NCBI GenBank assembly: GCA_003435055.1
Contig: QUMM01000003.1
Span: 124,001 to 188,000, forward strand
Direction: 5' to 3'
DNA: 64,000 bases
Source: Lachnospiraceae bacterium OF09-6
GTDB taxonomy: Bacteria > Bacillota > Clostridia > Lachnospirales > Lachnospiraceae
How positions within the stretch are numbered: position 1 is the first letter of the stretch; every line of letters starts with the position of its first letter. The notes beneath the pieces were generated by a model. The model searched no databases and had not been told where the DNA came from. It was given only the letters and a program-made list of their open reading frames with translations. The translations under genes and the position numbers were made by a program. Below, piece after piece: positions 19,013 to 27,031 of this stretch.

Positions 19013-20370
19013 TTATTCAAAAATATCATTTAACTGATATAATACTTTATCGCTGCTGGTTACTACAACCACCGAATCTCCCTGGGTAAAACAGGAATCT
19101 CCGTTCGGGATCTCGATCTGTCCCCCGTGATGATACTTGCAACCAGTACATTTTTACGAATCTTCAGTGCCTTCAACGGTTCGTTACAATGAATGGTCTT
19201 CTCATTCACACGGAATTCCATAGCTTCTGCCTGTCCATCTGCAATAGTGTGTACTGTCACAGCAGCCCCGGTCTGATTCTGCATGGCACGTACATAACGC
19301 ACAATATTGTTGCAACACAGTTCCTTCGGGCACACCACACTTCCCAGTTCCAGTTCATCCAGAAGATTTCCATTTCTTCTTCGTCCCACCTTGGTAATAA
19401 TCTGGGATACGCCACACTTCTTTCCATACATGGCAATGATCATATTCATCTCATCCAGGCCGGTTAATGTCACCAGGGCGTCCATCTCTTCAATGTCCTC
19501 GCTGTACAATAATGCCTGACTGCTGGCATCTCCCTGGATCACGGTCACATGTGGCAGAAGACTTGCCAGCTGAATACAACGTTCCTTTTTCTGCTCGATA
19601 ATCTTCACAGACATACCGCTCTTCTGCAGTCTCTGCGCCAGATAGAAGCCAATCTTGCTTCCACCACAGATCATGACATTCTTCACTTTCTTTGTGATGG
19701 TTCCGATATTGTTCAGCAAAATAGCCAGATTATTGGTTGGCGCTGTAACGAATACCCGGTCTCCTGCTTTCAGCACAAAATTACCATCTGGTGTCACTAC
19801 ATTACCATTTCGCAGAACAGCACAAACCAGAACCCTGCATTTCACAATACTGTCCAGTTCATTCAGTGATACATTACACAACTTGTTGCTGGCTTCCAGG
19901 CGAATCTCTGCGATCTCTACCCTTCCCCCGACAAACGCTTCTCTGTGCAGAAAACCAGGAAACTTCAGCAACCGTTCAATCTCCACTGCTGCCTGTTTCT
20001 CCGGATTCACAGCAAGAGACAGTGCAAAAGTATCCCGCATCTTATAAATCTGATTGGAATACTCCGGATTGCGGATTCTTGCTATCGTATGGATCCCAGG
20101 CCGCATTCCATGCGCTGTCATACAGCAAAGCAGATTCACCTCATCCGCACTTGTTGCTGCAATCAGCAGATCAGTCTCCTGAATACCAGCCTGATTCAGC
20201 ACTTCCATGGATGCGCAGTTTCCCTGCACCGTCATGACATCGTAACTTTCAATACTTGCCTCCAGTACCTCTGGATTCGAATCCACCAGTGTAATATCGT
20301 GCCCTTCTGCCGATAACTGATTGGTCAGCATATTTCCGACTTTTCCATCCCCCGCTATAATTATCTTCAC
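19013..20370 (-). CDS. trkA: Trk potassium uptake regulatory protein TrkA, with a C-terminal frameshift
   Basis: Two RCK_N/RCK_C units: the first begins VKIIIAGDGKVGNMLTNQL and the second VKNVMICGGSKIGFYLAQRL, both NAD-binding Rossmann motifs. I use the GTG at 20370 because GGAGG lies 8 bases upstream and the family begins MKIIIAGDGKVG. The uninterrupted frame stops at 19063 with a non-family tail. Adding one G to the G5 run (CCCCC on plus, 19122-19126) restores GGQIEIPNGDSCFTQGDSVV to a TAA at 19013, exactly adjoining trkH. Hence a single-base deletion or sequence error near 19124. It gates TrkH in response to nucleotides. Confidence 0.9.
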
Positions 20371-20514
20371 AGGTTTTTCCTCCATAAATTCGTCGATCTT
20401 ATTATCATAACCGCTTTGAGCCACAGACAGCTCCGAATAGTTCCATTTTATCATATATCCGTATTAATTCAACTGATACCGAAACATTCAGATAGTAACA
20501 TACTTTCTAAAATA

Positions 20515-20550
20515 AAACAAGGGAATTCTGTGTCTACAGAATTCCCATAT
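20515..20550 (-). terminator. Terminator of the metal ATPase operon
   Basis: Perfect 11-bp stem 20521-20531 / 20536-20546 (GGGAATTCTGT and complement) with a four-base loop, followed on the minus strand by TTGTTTTATTTT. It separates the ATPase from trkA. Confidence 0.88.
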
Positions 20551-20586
20551 TTTTATCCGAATTTATATCATTTTCTACATAGAAGC

Positions 20587-22668
20587 TTACAGAAGCTTTC
20601 TCATGCTTCCCAGGCTGATCAGCAAAGTAGACGTGTTATGCATCAAAGCTGATGTGGTCGGCTGAATAATACCAAACACACCCAGAGCGATCAGGGTAGA
20701 ATTAATTCCTACTATGCTGCGATAGTTCTTGCGGATACGTCTCATCAGCTGGTCACTGATCTGCTTCAATATCAATATCTGATAGAGATCATCTGCGCTG
20801 ATGGTAATATCTGCAATCTCTCTTGCAAGTTCAGCACCATCACTGATGGCAATTCCCGCATCCGATGCAGACAGTGCCGGAGAATCATTGATACCGTCTC
20901 CGGTCATGATCACTTTGCGTCCTGCTGCCTTTTCTTTCTCGACAAATTTTGCCTTATCTCCTGGCAGTACCTCTGCATAGAACTCATCGATTCCCACTTT
21001 TTCTGCAATCGCTTTTGCCGTGTGCTCATTATCTCCAGTCATCATCACTACTTTGGAAATGCCCGCCTTTTTCAGCTCGCGAATCACATCTGCCGCTTCC
21101 GGTCTCAGCGGATCCTCAATACAGATCACCGCTGACAGTTTTCCTTCGATCGCCATATACAGATGTGAGTATTCCTGAGGAAGGTTCTCCAGAATCTCTC
21201 TTTTGTCTTCCGGAATCACAGTCTTCTCATCTTCAAATACAAAATGATAGCTTCCAATGATGACTTTCTTATCCTCCACTGAAGAGGAAATACCATGCGC
21301 TACCACATACTCTACCCTGGAATGCATCTCTTCATGCTCCAGACCTCTTTCCTTTGCCGCATGTACCACAGCTTTTGCCATAGAATGTGGGAAGTGTTCT
21401 TCCAGACATGCTGCGATACGCAACAATTCGCCTTCACTTCTGCCATCAAAAGATACTACTTTTACAACAGTCGGCTTTGCCTTCGTCAGGGTGCCGGTCT
21501 TATCAAATACGATCGTATCTGCCTCTGCAACTGCCTCCAGGAACTTACCGCCCTTTACCGTAATATGGTGGGTTCCCGCTTCATGAATGGCATATAATAC
21601 CGAAATCGGCATGGCCATCTTCAGTGCGCAGGAGAAATCTACCATCAGTACGGATAAGGTCCTGGTCACGTTACGGGTCAGCAGATACGTCAATGCGGTA
21701 CCTCCTAAGGTCCACGGAACCAGACGGTCTGCCAGATGCTCTGCCTTACTCTCCAGTCCGGACTTCAGCTTCTCAGACTCTTCGATCATCTTCACAACCT
21801 GTTCATAACGGCTTCCACCGCCAGTCGCTGTGACCTGAATGGTCAATTCGCCTTCTTCCAGAACCGTTCCGGCAAACACACCGGCTCCGCTGCTCTTGCG
21901 GACTGCTACTGATTCACCGGTCAGAGATGCCTGGTTTACCATACCTTCTCCTTCTGTCACGGTACCATCAAACGGAATGACATTGCCCATGTGTACCACG
22001 ATTCTGTCACCCTTCTGAATCTTGCTGCTGTCTGTCAGGACTTCTGTCTCATCCTGTTTCATCCAGACTTTTTCCACATGAAGGGACATACTTCTTGCCA
22101 GATCACCGACAGACTTCTTGTGGGTCCATTCTTCCAGTATTCCACCGATGCCCAGCAGGAACATTACGGAGCCTGCCGTCGCATAGTCACCACGTATGAC
22201 AGACACTCCGATTGCTGTACCATCCAGTACCGGCACTTCAATCTTACGGTTACACAGACACTTTAATCCTTTTACTACATACGGGATTGCAGCTACCGTA
22301 TTATAGCAGGCATTCAGAGGCGCAGGAAGGAACCACTTTCTTGCATAATGAAATGCAACCTTCCATACCAGCTTATCCTGATATTCAGCATTTAACGCTC
22401 TGCCCGAATTCTGAATAAAATGCTCTGGCACCTCCACATCTTCATAATGGAAAGTCTGAAGCTTCTTCAGCATATCCTGACGGTCTGCCTTTTCGCCACT
22501 GTAATAAACTGTCACATCACAGGTCTGGTCATTTACCTTCACCTGATTCACACAGGAAAGCTCTGTCAGAAAGTATTGCAGCGTATCTGCCTGCACATAG
22601 CTCATGCGATATACAGACATATGCATACGAATACGTCTTTTTGATTCGTTTTTAATCTGAAACTTCAC
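20587..22668 (-). CDS. P1B-type heavy-metal ATPase with atypical metal-site motif
   Basis: 693 residues. An N-terminal HMA_2-like domain lacking CxxC is followed by P-type ATPase domains: TGES actuator motif, DKTGTLT (phosphorylated Asp389), an HP-like segment (EHFPHSMAKAV) and TGDGINDSPAL near residue 600. The transmembrane metal motif is SCALKM (Cys347) instead of the usual CPC, and the end carries HNTSTLLISLGSM. This SCA-type subgroup is common in Lachnospiraceae and its metal is not settled; I would not call it a copper pump. It forms an operon with the DUF6110 gene 13 bp upstream. It exports a metal cation from the cytoplasm, by inference from family. Confidence 0.88.
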   Translation of the reverse strand: MKFQIKNESKRRIRMHMSVYRMSYVQADTLQYFLTELSCVNQVKVNDQTCDVTVYYSGEKADRQDMLKKLQTFHYEDVEVPEHFIQNSGRALNAEYQDKLVWKVAFHYARKWFLPAPLNACYNTVAAIPYVVKGLKCLCNRKIEVPVLDGTAIGVSVIRGDYATAGSVMFLLGIGGILEEWTHKKSVGDLARSMSLHVEKVWMKQDETEVLTDSSKIQKGDRIVVHMGNVIPFDGTVTEGEGMVNQASLTGESVAVRKSSGAGVFAGTVLEEGELTIQVTATGGGSRYEQVVKMIEESEKLKSGLESKAEHLADRLVPWTLGGTALTYLLTRNVTRTLSVLMVDFSCALKMAMPISVLYAIHEAGTHHITVKGGKFLEAVAEADTIVFDKTGTLTKAKPTVVKVVSFDGRSEGELLRIAACLEEHFPHSMAKAVVHAAKERGLEHEEMHSRVEYVVAHGISSSVEDKKVIIGSYHFVFEDEKTVIPEDKREILENLPQEYSHLYMAIEGKLSAVICIEDPLRPEAADVIRELKKAGISKVVMMTGDNEHTAKAIAEKVGIDEFYAEVLPGDKAKFVEKEKAAGRKVIMTGDGINDSPALSASDAGIAISDGAELAREIADITISADDLYQILILKQISDQLMRRIRKNYRSIVGINSTLIALGVFGIIQPTTSALMHNTSTLLISLGSMRKLL

Positions 22669-22681
22669 TTATGACCGCCCC

Positions 22682-22996
22682 TTATTCTGCTGTCTCTTCT
22701 GCAGTTTCTTCTACTTCTTTGAAGTCTTCGTCTTCGAAAGCCTGTTCTTCTGCCTTCTGAGCACGTTCTTCGTTAATGTCTTTTGCACCTTCCAGAATGT
22801 CTTCACAGTTTTCCTGAACGAGATTCACAGTCTTCATCACACATTCTTTTGCACGAAGAACGGCTGCTGTACACTGTGTATATACTTTCTTTGCGTCATC
22901 ACTTGCCAGAACCTTTACACCTGCTGTTCCAAAGACAACTCCACCTGCGAAAGTTCCCACTTTTTTCCAGTCTACATTTTTGAATACGTTTTTCAT
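22682..22996 (-). CDS. DUF6110 family protein
   Basis: 104 residues. The N-terminus (VDWKKVGTFAGGVVFGTAGVKVL) has a short hydrophobic glycine-rich stretch that could sit in the membrane. A segment with two cysteines (YTQCTAAVLRAKECVM) and a very acidic tail follow. The pattern matches DUF6110, which is habitually encoded beside SCA-type heavy-metal ATPases in Clostridia, as here (13 bp upstream of the ATPase). A role as metal-transfer or accessory subunit is plausible but unproven. Confidence 0.75.
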   Translation of the reverse strand: MKNVFKNVDWKKVGTFAGGVVFGTAGVKVLASDDAKKVYTQCTAAVLRAKECVMKTVNLVQENCEDILEGAKDINEERAQKAEEQAFEDEDFKEVEETAEETAE

Positions 22997-23131
22997 GATT
23001 ACTTCCTCCTCGTAAAATAATTTCCATTAGCTTGTGCTAACTTTTTATTCATTGCTATTCTACTTCATGCCTCTTTTTTTGTCAATTTGAAACCTGTAAA
23101 AATCCCTATATTTCACGGGAAAAACACATTT

Positions 23132-24277
23132 TTATTCTTCTGCTTTTCCCATCTGGTCATAACGTTCCAGGAAGTTATGACGAACTCCTCCTGTTTTGTA
23201 TTCCACTACGGTATCCAGATTCACATTCTCTACGCTCTTGAAAATATTGCCTTCTACAAATGGATTTTTCTGTTTTAAGGTACGGATCAACTCTTTAATC
23301 TCCACACGCTTGGAACGGTTTTCTTCATTATTACATGTGGTGCAGGTGTCAGTAAACTTGCAGGCACACTGAATAAAATGCAGATCATTGTAATCCCTCC
23401 AGGATTTGATATCATCCTCCCGGATCAGATATAACGGCCGGATCAACTCCATGCCTTCAAAATTCGTACTGTGAAGCTTCGGCATCATAGTCTGTACCTG
23501 ACCACCATAAAGCATTCCCATCAAAATGGTTTCAATCACATCATCATAATGGTGTCCCAGCGCAATCTTGTTACATCCCAGTTCTTTTGCATAGGCATAC
23601 AAATGTCCACGGCGCATTCTGGCACAGAGATAACAAGGCGAATTCTCTATTTCATACACTGCATCAAAAATGTTGGATTCAAAGAATGTCACCGGGATAT
23701 TCAGTCTGCGTGCATTCTCTTCTATAATATGCCTGTTTGCCTCATTATATCCAGGGTCCATGACCAGATACTTTACCTCGAATTCAAACTTATTGTGGCG
23801 CTTCAGTTCCTGAAACAACTTGGCCATCAGCATGGAATCTTTCCCACCGGAAATACACACTGCGATCTTATCTCCCGGTTTCACCAGTTCATAGGTATTA
23901 ATCGCGCGGCAGAATTTAGACCAGATTCTTTTCTTGTAGGTCTTTCGCAGACTCTGCTCCACATTTTTGGCAAAATCTGCCTCTTCCTGGCGCTTCATAT
24001 AATCCATCAGCCAGGCAATATAGCCACCTTCCAGACTTTCTGCATCCAATCCTTTTTCGCATAATTCTGCAGCAAGATCAATACTGTTTCTCCCTCTGGA
24101 ACAGCAAATAATCAGTTTCTTTGTCTTATCTGTCTGTTCACTGGATGAGATCTCCTCGCCTGGAATCGCCGTGGCACCCGGAATGGCACCATGGGCGATT
24201 TCACTTTCGCTTCGGATATCGATCAGCTGATAAGTGTCCGGATTCATATTTCTTAACTCTTCTACTGTAATGCTCAT
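23132..24277 (-). CDS. Rhodanese-TtcA fusion: sulfurtransferase / tRNA 2-thiolation-like ATPase
   Basis: 381 residues. Residues 1-95 form a rhodanese-like domain (QLIDIRSESEIAHGAIPGA) with active cysteine in IICCSRGRNS. From about residue 125 a TtcA-type PP-loop ATPase follows: SGGKDSMLMAKLF, then CYLCARMRRG and GHHYDDVIETILMGMLYGG; a C-terminal cysteine group (CACKFTDTCTTC) may hold a metal cluster. TtcA makes 2-thiocytidine in tRNA; the fused rhodanese could deliver the sulfur. The target is inferred. It starts 18 bp after degV and is probably co-transcribed. Confidence 0.85.
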   Translation of the reverse strand: MSITVEELRNMNPDTYQLIDIRSESEIAHGAIPGATAIPGEEISSSEQTDKTKKLIICCSRGRNSIDLAAELCEKGLDAESLEGGYIAWLMDYMKRQEEADFAKNVEQSLRKTYKKRIWSKFCRAINTYELVKPGDKIAVCISGGKDSMLMAKLFQELKRHNKFEFEVKYLVMDPGYNEANRHIIEENARRLNIPVTFFESNIFDAVYEIENSPCYLCARMRRGHLYAYAKELGCNKIALGHHYDDVIETILMGMLYGGQVQTMMPKLHSTNFEGMELIRPLYLIREDDIKSWRDYNDLHFIQCACKFTDTCTTCNNEENRSKRVEIKELIRTLKQKNPFVEGNIFKSVENVNLDTVVEYKTGGVRHNFLERYDQMGKAEE

Positions 24278-24295
24278 CCTCTTCTCCTTTTCGTC

Positions 24296-25183
24296 CTACC
24301 GGGTGATCCGCTTCGGTCTGCAGGAACATCCGATTCCTAAACCTCCCGGTCCGATATGACAGCTGACGCCCAGTGACAGCTTATCATACAACACGGTCAT
24401 TTCCGGGAATGCCTTCTTGATATCTTCCAGCCATTTTTCACTTTCTTCCGCAGTGGCGCTGGTCGCTGCCAGCAGATATACTTCCCCTTGCTGCACTTCT
24501 TCTTTGAATTTTGTAGCAAATTCCTGTTTCATGGCATCAATCATGACTTTCTTTGCCTGTACAAATCCACGACATTTTTTATAAGTATCCAGAGTCCCCA
24601 CATCGAACTGCAGGACTGGTTTGATATTCAATACACTGCCAAGTGCTGCTGTGGCACGGGAAATTCTTCCCCCTCTTTTTAAGTACTCCAGATCCTGTAC
24701 ACCAATATAGATGGTATTCTTTGCGCGTGCTTCCTCCAGCATCTGCCTGATCTGCGCTGTCGTATACCCTTCTTCGATCAACTCCAGCGCATCCAGCACG
24801 GATCGGTGCTGGGTAGCTGATACCCGGCCATTGTCTACCACAAATACTCTTCCTGCATAAGGTTCTTCCTGTGCCAGCATCTGTGCGGTCTGACAGGACC
24901 CACTGAGAGCACTGCTTAATGGAATGTATAGAATCTGCTCATGTTCCTTCAGTGCTTTCTCCCATATCTTCATAACCTCTTCCGGACCAGGCTGTGAGGT
25001 ACTTACATGACTTCCTGCTTTCATTTTTTCAAAAAATTCTTCTCTTGCCAAATTAATATCTTCATAATAACAGGTATTATCAATATAAAATGGCATCGGC
25101 AATACATAGATGCCCAGTTTTTCTGCCTCTTTCTGTGTGATACTGCTGTGACTGTCTGTCACCACTCCAATTGTACTGTTCAT
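24296..25183 (-). CDS. DegV family fatty-acid-binding protein (FakB-like)
   Basis: 295 residues. The DegV signature begins at residue 6 (VVTDSHSSITQKEAEKLGIYVLPM), with the lipid-head-group contacts VSTSQPGPEEV and PLSSALSGSCQTA, then LKRGGRISRATAALGSVL. In Firmicutes such proteins present fatty acids to the kinase FakA; no fakA is in the window. The C-terminus ends in a cysteine-containing GCSCRPKRITR tail. It is upstream of the rhodanese-TtcA gene in one operon. Confidence 0.9.
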   Translation of the reverse strand: MNSTIGVVTDSHSSITQKEAEKLGIYVLPMPFYIDNTCYYEDINLAREEFFEKMKAGSHVSTSQPGPEEVMKIWEKALKEHEQILYIPLSSALSGSCQTAQMLAQEEPYAGRVFVVDNGRVSATQHRSVLDALELIEEGYTTAQIRQMLEEARAKNTIYIGVQDLEYLKRGGRISRATAALGSVLNIKPVLQFDVGTLDTYKKCRGFVQAKKVMIDAMKQEFATKFKEEVQQGEVYLLAATSATAEESEKWLEDIKKAFPEMTVLYDKLSLGVSCHIGPGGLGIGCSCRPKRITR

Positions 25184-25257
25184 TTTTCCTCCTGATTCAA
25201 GAACATTACCTGATTTGTGTCTAAATAAGTACTATAGCATAATTTCTGTAAACGTGT

Positions 25258-25287
25258 CAAAAAATAGTGCCCATTGCAGGCACTATC
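25258..25287 (-). terminator. Terminator of the tcdA-larE pair
   Basis: Eight-bp stem ATAGTGCC / GGCACTAT (25264-25286) followed on the minus strand by TTTTTTGAC. It lies just past the larE stop. Confidence 0.88.
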
Positions 25288-25295
25288 TTGTTCCG

Positions 25296-26114
25296 TTATT
25301 TTTTGATGTCCAGAGTCTCATTCATACTTCCGGTACGATATCCCATCAGATCCAGAGTCACATAAGTAAAACCATAGGATTTTAATTCTCTCGTGATCTT
25401 TTCTCTTGTCTCCGGCTGCATGAGTTTGTCAAATTCAGCTGGATCAATCTCAATCCTTGCCATCATACCATGAATGCGCACTCTTACCTGATGGAATCCC
25501 AGATCCAGCAAGAGCTGTTCTGCTTTATCTACCATTCCCAGCTTTTCTTCTGTGATCGTCTCCCCATATACGAATCTGGAAGACAGACAGGCAAATGACT
25601 GTTTTTCCCAGGTCGGAAGTCCCAGCTTCTTCGATAAAAGCCGAATCTCATTCTTGTTCAGATTGCAATGACGAAGTGGACTCTTCACTTCCAGTTCTGA
25701 CACTGCCTGAAGACCTGGACGATAGTCTCCATTGTCATCCATATTGGATCCCTCTATGATATTCTCTATGCCCTGTTCTGCTGCCAGCTTTTTGATCTTT
25801 TCAAACAGCTCTTTCTTGCAAAGATAGCATCGATTCTTCGGATTCTGTGCAAATCCTTCGATCTCCAGTTCTTCTGACTTGCAGATAAAATGACGAATGC
25901 CCTCTTTTTCACAGAATGCAATGGCCTCTTTTAATTCTCTCTGTGGAAAGGAGCAGGACTGTGCTGTCACTGCAATGATCTGATCCCCTAATGCTTCTTT
26001 TGCTGCTTTTAATAAAAAGGTAGAATCTACCCCGCTGGAAAATGCCACTGCTACAGAATTCAGACTGCGCAGATACTCCAGCAACGCTTCATACTTTTCT
26101 TCTAACTGTCCCAT
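25296..26114 (-). CDS. larE: ATP-dependent sacrificial sulfur transferase LarE
   Basis: 272 residues from the ATG at 26114, chosen because GGAGG lies 8 bases before it. The PP-loop SGVDSTFLLKAAKEAL is near residue 30, followed by CYLCKKELF and the SFACLSSRFVYGE segment, whose cysteine corresponds to the sacrificial sulfur donor of known LarE proteins. LarE builds the nickel-pincer nucleotide cofactor together with LarB and LarC; neither is present in the window, nor is the lactate racemase LarA. It may act on partners encoded elsewhere. It lies 26 bp downstream of tcdA. Confidence 0.9.
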   Translation of the reverse strand: MGQLEEKYEALLEYLRSLNSVAVAFSSGVDSTFLLKAAKEALGDQIIAVTAQSCSFPQRELKEAIAFCEKEGIRHFICKSEELEIEGFAQNPKNRCYLCKKELFEKIKKLAAEQGIENIIEGSNMDDNGDYRPGLQAVSELEVKSPLRHCNLNKNEIRLLSKKLGLPTWEKQSFACLSSRFVYGETITEEKLGMVDKAEQLLLDLGFHQVRVRIHGMMARIEIDPAEFDKLMQPETREKITRELKSYGFTYVTLDLMGYRTGSMNETLDIKK

Positions 26115-26140
26115 GTGACTGTCCTCCTGTACCAAATATC

Positions 26141-26899
26141 TTATTTGTTTACAGACAGGTCTTTTACGACCTCTCCGGCTATAATCAATCCAACTACAGA
26201 CGGCACAAAGGCCACGCTTCCCGGAATGTCCCGCCTCTCAGTGCACTTATGCTTAGCCCCCGGCGGACAGATACAGTGTGTACGGCAGCTAACGGACATA
26301 TCTTCGATTGGTCTTGTCGGCTGTTCTTCGGAATATACTACTTTCAGCTTCTTTACCCCACGCTTTTTCAATTCCCGGCGCATTACCTTTGCCAGTGGAC
26401 ATACCTTGGTCTTATAGATATCCGCCACCTGGAACTTGCTGGCATCCAGCTTGTTCCCGGCACCCATGCTGCTGATGATCGGAATGTTCATCTCCTGCGC
26501 TTTCATAACTAATGAGATCTTTGCCGTAACAGTATCTACTGCATCCACAATATAATCATACTCTTCAAACGGAAATTCCTCTGCATTTTCCGGAAGAAAG
26601 AAACATTTGTGCACTCTTACATCTACTTTTGGGTTAATCTCCAGCATACGTTCCTTCATCACATCGACCTTATACTGGCCTACCGTTTTTCTTGTAGCAA
26701 TGATCTGACGGTTCAGGTTGGTCAGACATACCTTATCATCATCGATCAGGTCAAAGGCTCCCACACCGGTACGAACCAACGCCTCACAAACATATCCGCC
26801 CACGCCGCCGATGCCAAATACTGCCACACGGCTGTTTGCCAACTTATCCATGGCTTCTTTTCCCAATAACAATTCTGTTCTTGAAAACTGTGTTAACAT
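26141..26899 (-). CDS. tcdA: tRNA threonylcarbamoyladenosine dehydratase
   Basis: 252 residues of the ThiF/E1-like superfamily. The ATP-binding GIGGVGGYVCEALVRTG is near residue 30, and DDDKVCLTNLNRQI and VDAVDTVTAK follow, as in TcdA/CsdL. It cyclises t6A37 in tRNA to ct6A using ATP. The C-terminal basic region (MRRELKKRGVKKLKVV) probably contacts tRNA. It is the first gene of a pair with larE. It starts immediately downstream of the terminator that ends the glycan locus. Confidence 0.92.
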   Translation of the reverse strand: MLTQFSRTELLLGKEAMDKLANSRVAVFGIGGVGGYVCEALVRTGVGAFDLIDDDKVCLTNLNRQIIATRKTVGQYKVDVMKERMLEINPKVDVRVHKCFFLPENAEEFPFEEYDYIVDAVDTVTAKISLVMKAQEMNIPIISSMGAGNKLDASKFQVADIYKTKVCPLAKVMRRELKKRGVKKLKVVYSEEQPTRPIEDMSVSCRTHCICPPGAKHKCTERRDIPGSVAFVPSVVGLIIAGEVVKDLSVNK

Positions 26900-26924
26900 T
26901 CTATAACTCCTATCTTAACTGAAA

Positions 26925-26951
26925 ACAAAGCGGATGGTATCCATCCGCTTG
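26925..26951 (-). terminator. Terminator of the glycan locus
   Basis: Perfect 10-bp stem AAGCGGATGG / CCATCCGCTT (26928-26950) with a three-base loop, followed on the minus strand by TGTTTTC. It lies about 80 bp beyond the GH112 stop. Confidence 0.85.
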
Positions 26952-27031
26952 TTTTATGACTACCTACTTTTTCAATAGGCTAATTGTACTATGCAGTTTT
27001 CATTCTGTCAATGTGGTTTCTGCCTAAACTG

